Source: Mesorhizobium sp.
GTDB taxonomy: Bacteria > Pseudomonadota > Alphaproteobacteria > Rhizobiales > Rhizobiaceae
NCBI GenBank assembly: GCA_030698645.1
Contig: JAUYMV010000062.1
Span: forward strand, 1-5,844
Reading direction: 5' to 3'
DNA length: 5,844 nt
Both the position numbers and the translations under genes were made by a program. The notes beneath the pieces were generated by a model, which was not told the origin of the DNA, did not search any database, and was given only the letters and a program-made list of their open reading frames with translations. How positions within the stretch are numbered: position 1 is the stretch's first letter; every line of letters begins with the position of its first letter. Of this stretch, positions 1 to 4,947 are shown one piece after another.

Positions 1-51
1 CGGAGCCTATCTGCGCGCCTCGAACGGCTGCGAATTCTGTTGCCTGCACCC

Positions 52-81
52 AGGAGCTTGGCTCCGAGGAGCTTGGCGGCG
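52..81. repeat. Imperfect 15-bp tandem duplication
   Basis: Two adjacent 15-base units (52-66 and 67-81) match at 13 of 15 positions and share AGGAGCTTGGC exactly. Within the first unit, GGAGC (53-57) and GCTCC (61-65) form a small inverted repeat with a 3-nt loop. The repeat lies just before the recognisable part of the broken dioxygenase, in a stretch where no frame resembles that family. It may be part of a small insertion or duplication. Confidence 0.5.
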
Positions 82-271
82 GCAGCCGGTTTCCTCTATG
101 TCCGGGAACCGGCCGGCAAGCGCATCGGGCTTGCGAACGCCGGCGCGCGGCTTATCCTCGCCCCGGACTGGCACCCCTTGGTCCGAACGAAGATGGATCG
201 CAAGGAGGGACAAGCCTGGGTCTCAAGACCATCGAGACCTTCCATACACACGGAACGCCCCGATCGCGGGC

Positions 272-277
272 AAGGAG
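272..277 (+). promoter_or_regulatory. Ribosome binding site for the aldolase gene
   Basis: AAGGAG lies 8 nt upstream of the ATG at 286. It fixes the start there, even though the same frame stays open upstream to the window edge. The ATG also overlaps the TGA that ends the broken dioxygenase (TGATG), consistent with translational coupling. Confidence 0.75.
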
Positions 278-285
278 CACGGCTG

Positions 286-957
286 ATGAGCGTCGTCATA
301 AGGGATATTCAGCGCGCCGATCCGGAGGTGGTCCGGCGTCTGGGTAAGGCGGGTGTGGCAACCGTCCACGAAGCGCAGGGCCGCACGGGCTGTCTCGCCA
401 GCCACATGCGGCCGATCTATTCCGGCGCCCAGATAGCCGGAAGCGCGGTGACGATCAGCGCCCCGCCCGGCGACAACTGGATGCTTCACGTCGCCATCGA
501 GCAGCTTCGCGAAGGCGATATCCTCGTTCTCGCGCCCACCTCGCCCTGCGACAACGGCTACTTCGGCGACCTGCTGGCGACATCCGCCATGGCGCGCGGT
601 TGCCGCGGGCTCGTCATCGATGCCGGCGTGCGCGACATCCGCGACCTGACGGCGATGGGCTTCCCGGTCTGGTCGAAGGCGATCAGCGCGCAGGGGACCG
701 TCAAGGAAACGCTCGGGTCGGTCAACGTGCCGGTGGTCTGCGCCGGCCAGATGGTCGAGGCGGGCGACGTGATCGTGGCCGACGATGACGGTGTCGTGGT
801 CGTCAGGCGCGCCGAGGCCGAAACCGTGGCCGCCGCGGCGGAAAAGCGTCTGGAGGCCGAGGAGACGAAGCGCAAGCGCCTCGCCGCCGGCGAGTTGGGT
901 CTCGACATCTACGACATGCGTAAGCGCCTCGCCGAGAAGGGCTTGAAATATGTCTGA
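286..957 (+). CDS. ligK: 4-carboxy-4-hydroxy-2-oxoadipate / 4-hydroxy-4-methyl-2-oxoglutarate aldolase (RraA fold)
   Basis: This is a 223-residue class II (divalent metal-dependent) pyruvate aldolase. Family members split 4-carboxy-4-hydroxy-2-oxoadipate into pyruvate and oxaloacetate, cleave HMG to two pyruvates, and usually also decarboxylate oxaloacetate. It is the last step of the protocatechuate 4,5-cleavage and gallate pathways, in the cytoplasm. The family's D-x20-R-D motif is present: Asp95 in GDLLATSA, then Arg116-Asp117 in VIDAGVRDI. Other family blocks are [11 protein letters not shown] (23-33), the substrate-loop region [11 protein letters not shown] (58-68), and the charged C-terminal helix ending GLKYV. 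Length is typical (about 220-235). The start at 286 has a good ribosome binding site; the in-frame extension upstream is the broken dioxygenase read in frame 1, not a natural N-terminus. It overlaps the tautomerase gene by 8 nt. RraA-like proteins without aldolase activity share the fold, but the motif and neighbour favour the aldolase. The symbol follows the Sphingobium enzyme; galC is the Pseudomonas name. Confidence 0.88.
   Translation: MSVVIRDIQRADPEVVRRLGKAGVATVHEAQGRTGCLASHMRPIYSGAQIAGSAVTISAPPGDNWMLHVAIEQLREGDILVLAPTSPCDNGYFGDLLATSAMARGCRGLVIDAGVRDIRDLTAMGFPVWSKAISAQGTVKETLGSVNVPVVCAGQMVEAGDVIVADDDGVVVVRRAEAETVAAAAEKRLEAEETKRKRLAAGELGLDIYDMRKRLAEKGLKYV
935..940 (+). promoter_or_regulatory. 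Ribosome binding site for the tautomerase gene
   Basis: AGAAGG inside the 3' end of the aldolase gene sits 9 nt before the ATG at 950. It supports that start and the 8-nt gene overlap. Confidence 0.55.
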
Positions 958-2038
958 TCCCGAAGTCGACGGGATCCCCTGCATCTGGATGCGGGGCGGC
1001 ACGTCGAAGGGAGCCTATTTCCTGGCTTCCGATCTGCCGTCAGACCGCGCGACCCTCGATGATCTGCTGCTGCGCATCATGGGCTCGCCGGATGCGCGGC
1101 AGATCGACGGCATCGGCGGGGCGGATCCCCTGACCTCCAAGGTTGCGATCCTGTCGCCGTCCACCCGGCCGGATGCGGACGTGGACTACCTATTTCTCCA
1201 GGTTTTCGTCGATCAGGCGCTGGTGTCCGACGCGCAGGGCTGCGGCAACATATTGGCGGGCGTCGGTCCGGCGGCGATCGAGCGCGGGCTTGTTGCCGCG
1301 ACCGGCGCGGAAACCCGCGTACGCATCCACATGGTGAACACCGGCGAAGTGGCCGTCGCACGTATCGCGACGCCGGGCGGCCGCGTCACCTATCGCGGCG
1401 ATGCCCGGATCGACGGAGTTCCGGGATCTCATGCGGCGGTGCCGCTCATGTTCCAGAACATCGCCGGCTCCATGACGGGCGCGCTCTTGCCGACCGGCAA
1501 CGACGTCGACATCGTCGACGGCGTCGCCTGCACGCTGATCGACAACGGCATGCCGATCGTGGTGATGGATGCGGCGGATTTCGGACTGAGCGGCCAGGAG
1601 ACGCGCGAAGCGCTCGACGCGAACGCCGACCTCAAGGCAAGGATCGAGGCCATCCGTCTCAAGGTCGGACCGATGATGAATCTGGGCGACGTGACCGACA
1701 AGTCCGTGCCGAAGATGACGTTGGTATCCCGGCCGACGAATGGCGGGGCGATCGCGACCCGCAGCTTCATCCCACATCGCTGCCATGCTTCGATCGGCGT
1801 CTTTGCCGCGGTCAGCGTTGCGACGGCCTGCGTGCTGCGTGACGGACCGGCGGCGCGGCTGGCCTCGATCCCGGCGGATGGCATCTTCCGGATCGAGCAT
1901 CCGACGGGTGCCGCGGAAGTGGCAATCCAGCGCGACGAGACGGGAACGGTGCGCGCGGCGGGCACGATCCGCACGGCCCGGAAACTCTTCGATGGCCGCG
2001 TCTACCCCGCGCCGCGTCATCCTGCTCAGGGCGGATGA
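950..2038 (+). CDS. galD: 4-oxalomesaconate tautomerase, PrpF family
   Basis: This is a 362-residue PrpF-family isomerase, the usual length for GalD-type enzymes. GalD converts the keto and enol forms of 4-oxalomesaconate by proton transfer, so that the hydratase and then the aldolase can act. Characteristic blocks are [16 protein letters not shown] near the N-terminus (9-24), [14 protein letters not shown] (55-68), [15 protein letters not shown] (96-110), and near the C-terminus a conserved segment ending [15 protein letters not shown]. Lys64 and Cys98 sit at the same spacing as Lys73 and Cys107, reported as the proton-transfer residues of Shewanella PrpF, so the enzyme looks intact. Its start overlaps the aldolase stop by 8 nt, indicating one transcript. 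PrpF homologues also act as aconitate or methylaconitate isomerases. The aldolase neighbour and absence of prpB/C/D genes make the aromatic role more likely, but substrate identity is inferred. Confidence 0.85.
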   Translation: MSDPEVDGIPCIWMRGGTSKGAYFLASDLPSDRATLDDLLLRIMGSPDARQIDGIGGADPLTSKVAILSPSTRPDADVDYLFLQVFVDQALVSDAQGCGNILAGVGPAAIERGLVAATGAETRVRIHMVNTGEVAVARIATPGGRVTYRGDARIDGVPGSHAAVPLMFQNIAGSMTGALLPTGNDVDIVDGVACTLIDNGMPIVVMDAADFGLSGQETREALDANADLKARIEAIRLKVGPMMNLGDVTDKSVPKMTLVSRPTNGGAIATRSFIPHRCHASIGVFAAVSVATACVLRDGPAARLASIPADGIFRIEHPTGAAEVAIQRDETGTVRAAGTIRTARKLFDGRVYPAPRHPAQGG

Positions 2039-2049
2039 TCCGAGAAATC

Positions 2050-2095
2050 CAGCCGGCCTCGCCGCCGCCACTCTCCCGCGCCGGCTGTCGGCGCG
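2050..2095. terminator. Candidate bidirectional terminator between convergent genes
   Basis: The 58-nt gap between the tautomerase stop and the opposite-strand dehydrogenase stop holds overlapping inverted repeats. CGCGCCG (2077-2083) pairs perfectly with CGGCGCG (2089-2095) across a 5-nt loop. CAGCCGGC (2050-2057) pairs with GCCGGCTG (2080-2087) across a 22-nt loop. The two structures compete for the same bases. Neither has a real T-run on either strand (only TT follows on +), so intrinsic termination is plausible but not secure. Confidence 0.42.
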
Positions 2096-2096
2096 T

Positions 2097-3107
2097 TCAG
2101 TCGATCTCCACGATCGCTTTCACCAGGCCGGCTTTCTCGCTCACCCAACGCGGAATGTCGCGCACCGCGCCTTCTAGGGTCGTGCGATGGGTGATCAGCC
2201 GGTCGACTGGCGCGGAGCCGTCGCTGATGGCTGCAACGACGCGTTCGAAATCGTCGGCGGTGGCGTTGCGGCTGCCCAGCAGGGTCAGTTCCTTGCGATG
2301 GAAGTCCGGGTCCATGAAGGTGATCGACTCCTTGACCACGCTGACGAGCACATAGCGCCCGCCATGGGCGACATGATCGAAGCCCTTCTCCATTGCCGCC
2401 GGGCTGCCCGTCGCGTCGAAGACGACGTCGAACCCTTCGCCGTCGGTCAGCTCCGCAAGCCCGCCAAGCCCCGCCTGTTCCGTCGTCAGCGCCGTCACGC
2501 CCGCGAACGATTTCGCCACCGCGCAGCGGCTGGCGTCGCGGTCGAGCACGACGACGTCGCCGCCCGCCAACTTCGCGAACAGCGCCACGCCGAGGCCGAT
2601 GGGCCCGGCGCCGACCACGAGTACCCGGTCCTGCCCGGCCACGGCGCCGCGGCGTGCCGCGTGGGCGCCGATGGCGATAAACTCGACCATCGCGCACTGG
2701 TCGAGACTGAGCGCCGGCGCGTGGATCAGATTGCCCGGCGGGACCGCCAGCAAACCGGCCATGCCGCCGTCTTGGTGCACGCCGAGCACCGAGACCCGCA
2801 CGCAGCAATTGGGCTTGCCGCGCCGGCAAGCGATGCAGTTTCCGCAGGCGAGATAGGGATTGACCGCGTAGACCGCGCCGGTCCGCACGCCCGACCCGGC
2901 CGGGGCCTCGACGACCTCGACCGCGAGTTCGTGCCCCATCACGCGGGGATATTGCAGGAAGGGGTGCTTGCCTTCGAAGATGTGATAGTCGGTGCCGCAG
3001 ATGCCGACCCTGCGCGGCCGCACGATGATGTGCGACGGATCCGCCAAAGGCCGCGGCCTTCTTTCGAGCCGCAACACGCCGGGCTCGACGCAGACGAGGG
3101 CTTCCAT
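2097..3107 (-). CDS. Zinc-dependent medium-chain alcohol/sugar-acid dehydrogenase (RspB / L-galactonate 5-dehydrogenase-like)
   Basis: A 336-residue cytoplasmic MDR-superfamily dehydrogenase, probably oxidising a secondary hydroxyl of a polyol or sugar acid. Catalytic zinc ligands are visible: Cys37 in GICGTD, His59-Glu60 in PRVMGHEL, and Glu142. The structural-zinc loop is complete (Cys88, Cys91, Cys94, Cys102 within NPYLACGNCIACRRG and what follows). The Rossmann motif VGAGPIG is at 165-171, and Asp189 after the next strand predicts NAD over NADP. The segment HIFEGKHPFLQYPRVMGHEL resembles the RspB/YjjN and L-gulonate/L-idonate 5-dehydrogenase group. The start is set at the ATG at 3107 because MEALVCVEPG is the usual N-terminus of this family. 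A GTG three codons upstream (3116) is better placed relative to a purine-rich AGAAGAGAAAG and cannot be excluded. It is last in the transporter operon, 88 nt after the binding-protein gene, so its substrate is probably what the transporter imports, or a derivative of it. Confidence 0.87.
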   Translation of the reverse strand: MEALVCVEPGVLRLERRPRPLADPSHIIVRPRRVGICGTDYHIFEGKHPFLQYPRVMGHELAVEVVEAPAGSGVRTGAVYAVNPYLACGNCIACRRGKPNCCVRVSVLGVHQDGGMAGLLAVPPGNLIHAPALSLDQCAMVEFIAIGAHAARRGAVAGQDRVLVVGAGPIGLGVALFAKLAGGDVVVLDRDASRCAVAKSFAGVTALTTEQAGLGGLAELTDGEGFDVVFDATGSPAAMEKGFDHVAHGGRYVLVSVVKESITFMDPDFHRKELTLLGSRNATADDFERVVAAISDGSAPVDRLITHRTTLEGAVRDIPRWVSEKAGLVKAIVEID

Positions 3108-3165
3108 GGAATGCACGGCGATGACTTTCTCTTCTCGCGCGGCGCCGGGTCCGCGCCAGGGGACA

Positions 3166-3188
3166 GGGGCCGGCTGATCGCCGGCCCC
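3166..3188 (-). promoter_or_regulatory. Perfect 9-bp GC hairpin between binding-protein and dehydrogenase genes
   Basis: GGGGCCGGC (3166-3174) and GCCGGCCCC (3180-3188) pair perfectly around a 5-nt loop. In the direction of transcription (- strand) the hairpin starts 7 nt after the binding-protein stop. It is followed by TGTCCCC rather than a T-run, so full intrinsic termination is unlikely. Such a stem could protect the upstream message from 3' exonucleases or cause partial termination before the dehydrogenase gene. Binding-protein genes in ABC operons are often followed by such structures; the function here is inferred. Confidence 0.6.
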
Positions 3189-3195
3189 GTTTGTA

Positions 3196-4110
3196 TCACT
3201 TGAAATCGGCCATATTGGCCTTGGTGACAAGGGCAGCGCCCGAGTCGATCAGCGACTCGACCTTCTCGCCCCGGATTGCCCTGACCAGCGCATCGACGCC
3301 GAGCGATGCCATCTTGGTCGGGAACTGGGCGACCGTGGCATTCTCGATGCCCGCTTCCATCGCTTCCGCCTCGCCGCAGCAGAAGTCGAAGCCCACCAGG
3401 ATGACCTTGCCGACGAGATTGGCATTCTTGATCGCCTGCGCCGCGCCGGCGGCCGGCGGACCGCAGGCCGCGTAGATCGACTTGAGGTCGGGGTTCGCCG
3501 TCAGGATGTCCTCGGCGACGCTGATGCCCTTCTCCTCGGTGCACTCGGTCGTGCCCTTGCCGACGATCTTGACGTCCAGCCCGCCAAGTCCCTCCATCAT
3601 GCCCTTCACGCGGTCGTCGAGCGCCGGCACGCCGGGCACGCCTTCGAGGATGCCCATCGTGTCGCCGGCCTTGAGAACCGACTTCAGATATTCGCCGGCG
3701 ATCTTGCCGGCGGCATAGTTGTCCGTCGTCGCAAGCGCGGTGCGCCCGTTCCAGTCGGGGATGTTGTTGTCCATCAGGACGACCTTGACACCGGCGGCGA
3801 CCGCTTTGTCGAGTGCTGTCGAGACGGTCGGGTCGACCGGCGTCAGCGCGATGCCCTGCACGCCTTGCGTCACCATCGACTCGATGAGCGCGATCTGCCC
3901 TTCGATGTCGGTGGCCGACGCACCCTGGCCGTAGACGATCTCGACGCCCGGATTGGCGGCCGCGTATTCCTTGGCCGCGTTTTCCATGGTGGCGAAGAAC
4001 GGCACCGGGAACTTGGTAATGAAGCCGATCTTGACTGGATCGGCCGCCGCCGCGGGCGCGGCGAATGCGCAGGCGAGCAATGCACCTGCAAGCAGTGTCT
4101 GGAGTCTCAC
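3196..4110 (-). CDS. Periplasmic sugar-binding protein of an ABC transporter (RbsB-like, CUT2)
   Basis: A 304-residue type I periplasmic binding protein that should capture a carbohydrate and deliver it to the adjacent permease. It has a Sec signal peptide: basic start MRLQ, hydrophobic core about 6-18, and an AAPAAAAD cleavage region, probably cut near residue 22 or 23. Mature features of the RbsB family are the first strand VKIGFITKFPVPFF (26-39), MDNNIPDW (113-120) near the sugar site, Arg167 in DDRVKG, and Asp242 in VGFDFCCGE. Four mature-region cysteines (190, 216, 244, 245) are unusual for this family and may form disulphides. The start is GTG at 4110, supported by a strong ribosome binding site and by the signal peptide beginning there. 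It follows the ATPase gene after 75 nt. The substrate cannot be assigned; the downstream dehydrogenase suggests a polyol, hexose or sugar acid. Confidence 0.9.
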   Translation of the reverse strand: MRLQTLLAGALLACAFAAPAAAADPVKIGFITKFPVPFFATMENAAKEYAAANPGVEIVYGQGASATDIEGQIALIESMVTQGVQGIALTPVDPTVSTALDKAVAAGVKVVLMDNNIPDWNGRTALATTDNYAAGKIAGEYLKSVLKAGDTMGILEGVPGVPALDDRVKGMMEGLGGLDVKIVGKGTTECTEEKGISVAEDILTANPDLKSIYAACGPPAAGAAQAIKNANLVGKVILVGFDFCCGEAEAMEAGIENATVAQFPTKMASLGVDALVRAIRGEKVESLIDSGAALVTKANMADFK

Positions 4111-4114
4111 GATG

Positions 4115-4124
4115 TTCCTCCCTT
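4115..4124 (-). promoter_or_regulatory. Strong ribosome binding site for the sugar-binding protein gene
   Basis: On the - strand this reads AAGGGAGGAA, with core GGAGG (4117-4121) 6 nt before the GTG start at 4110. It is the strongest Shine-Dalgarno sequence in the window. That fits the higher level needed for the binding protein than for the membrane parts, and it decides the non-ATG start. Confidence 0.82.
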
Positions 4125-4160
4125 ATCATGATCGCTCCCATCGAACGATCTTCGTATCGC

Positions 4161-4176
4161 CGCCCTGTCGGGGGCG
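4161..4176 (-). other. Small GC hairpin after the ATPase gene
   Basis: CGCCC (4161-4165) and GGGCG (4172-4176) can pair around a 6-nt loop, just after the ATPase stop in the direction of transcription. The stem is only 5 bp and has no T-run. I see no convincing promoter elsewhere in this 75-nt gap. It could slightly separate expression of the binding protein from the upstream genes, or be chance in GC-rich DNA. Confidence 0.25.
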
Positions 4177-4185
4177 AATTCCTGT

Positions 4186-4947
4186 TCAGCCTTCCGCCCC
4201 GACGATCAGCGACACCAGCTCCTGCTGGTTCGCCCGCTCGGGCTTCAGCTCGCCGACCTTGCGGCCCTGGCGCAGCACCACGGCGCGGTCGGCGAGTTCG
4301 ATGACCTGTTCCATGTTGTGGGTGATGAGGATCACCGCATTGCCCTCGTCGCGCAGCTGGCGGACGAGATCGAGAACCTTGCGCGACTCGCGAACGCCGA
4401 GAGCCGCGGTCGGCTCGTCGAGGATGACGATCTTGCGCGCGAACACCGTGGCGCGCGCCACCGCGATGGCCTGTCGTTGTCCGCCCGACATCAGCGCCAC
4501 CGGCGCGTCGAATCTGGGCAGCCTCACCTTCAGCCGCTCGATGACGGCGGCGGCCTCGCGGTCCATCGCTTTGGAATTCATGAGACGCAGCCCGCGCGGA
4601 AGCCAGGCCGGGTAGGACAGCTCGCGCCCGCAGTAGAAATTCTGCGCCGGCGTCAGATTGTCGAACAGCGCGAGGTCCTGGTAGACCGTCTCGATGCCGG
4701 CTCGGCGCGCCAGCGCCGGCGTGCCGATCGCCGCGGCCTCGCCATCGAGCAGGATCTCGCCTTCGTCGAGCGCGTGCACGCCGCTGATGCAGCGCACCAG
4801 GGTCGATTTGCCCGCGCCGTTGTCGCCGAGCAGCGCCAAGACCTCGCCGCGATGCGCCTCGAGGCCGACGCCTTTCAGCGCATGCACCGCGCCGAACCGC
4901 TTGTGCGCGCCGCGCACCTCGAGCACGGGGGTCTGCGCGCCGCTCAT
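4186..4947 (-). CDS. ABC transporter ATP-binding protein, single-domain CUT2 type (FrcA-like)
   Basis: A 253-residue cytoplasmic ATPase that powers sugar import with the adjacent permease. All nucleotide-binding motifs are present: Walker A GDNGAGKST (41-49), Q-loop Gln90 in VYQDLALFDNL, signature MSGGQRQ (153-159), Walker B IVILDEPT (173-180) and switch His210 in LITHNMEQ. Only one ATPase domain is encoded, unlike RbsA, XylG or MglA, which carry two fused domains of about 500 residues in total. Single-domain versions such as FrcA occur in rhizobial sugar transporters and presumably work as homodimers. The ATG at 4947 overlaps the permease stop (ATGA, 4944-4947), indicating translational coupling; the weak upstream AGGCG fits that. 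The same frame is open further upstream but there merely reads through the permease gene out of frame. Confidence 0.92.
   Translation of the reverse strand: MSGAQTPVLEVRGAHKRFGAVHALKGVGLEAHRGEVLALLGDNGAGKSTLVRCISGVHALDEGEILLDGEAAAIGTPALARRAGIETVYQDLALFDNLTPAQNFYCGRELSYPAWLPRGLRLMNSKAMDREAAAVIERLKVRLPRFDAPVALMSGGQRQAIAVARATVFARKIVILDEPTAALGVRESRKVLDLVRQLRDEGNAVILITHNMEQVIELADRAVVLRQGRKVGELKPERANQQELVSLIVGAEG

Larger units (their letters stand above)
1..286 (+). pseudogene. 3' end of a VOC-family extradiol ring-cleavage dioxygenase gene, frameshifted
   Basis: Type I extradiol dioxygenases (catechol 2,3-dioxygenase-like) open catechol rings using Fe(II) held by a His-His-Glu triad. From about position 88 the C-terminal family pattern is readable: [15 protein letters not shown] and [11 protein letters not shown] in frame 1 (88-183), then GQAW (208-219). 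The family continuation [13 protein letters not shown] follows in frame 3 (222-260), and the tail PIAGKEHG with stop TGA (284-286) is in frame 2. Each frame change is explained by one missing base, in the G run at 218-220 and in the C run at 258-261. The usual 'RIEL' is RIGL here (codon 127-129), so the metal-binding Glu is replaced by Gly, and the usual Trp after 'PxxV' is Arg (184-186). Bases before about 88 do not match the family in any frame. The stop overlaps the next gene's ATG by one base, as in an operon. Either this is a decayed gene or the sequence has homopolymer errors. Family assignment is from remembered motifs, not a search. Confidence 0.62.

Noticed and set aside
12..14. Lipobox-like LLAC in the binding protein signal peptide (residues 11-14; the coordinates given here are residue numbers, the DNA lies near 4069-4080).
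   Set aside because: The hydrophobic core before the Cys is short, the -2 residue is Leu, and a better Sec type I cleavage region (AAPAAAAD) follows.
40..285. An 82-residue N-terminal extension of the aldolase, in the same open frame.
   Set aside because: The extension contains C-terminal dioxygenase motifs ([11 protein letters not shown]), the aldolase family starts at 286, and a good ribosome binding site sits 8 nt before that ATG.
1190..2071. A 293-codon - strand open frame opposite the tautomerase.
   Set aside because: It shows no recognisable motifs and has Arg/His-rich composition. The + strand PrpF protein is full length with its active-site residues.
2187..3203. A 338-codon + strand open frame opposite the dehydrogenase.
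   Set aside because: It is rich in His, Arg, Asp and Ala with no family motifs, typical of antisense frames in GC-rich genes. The - strand frame has complete zinc and NAD motifs.
2939..4141. A 400-codon - strand frame spanning the binding protein and part of the dehydrogenase.
   Set aside because: It is an out-of-frame reading of two clearly coding genes, with low-complexity Arg/Gly-rich translation.
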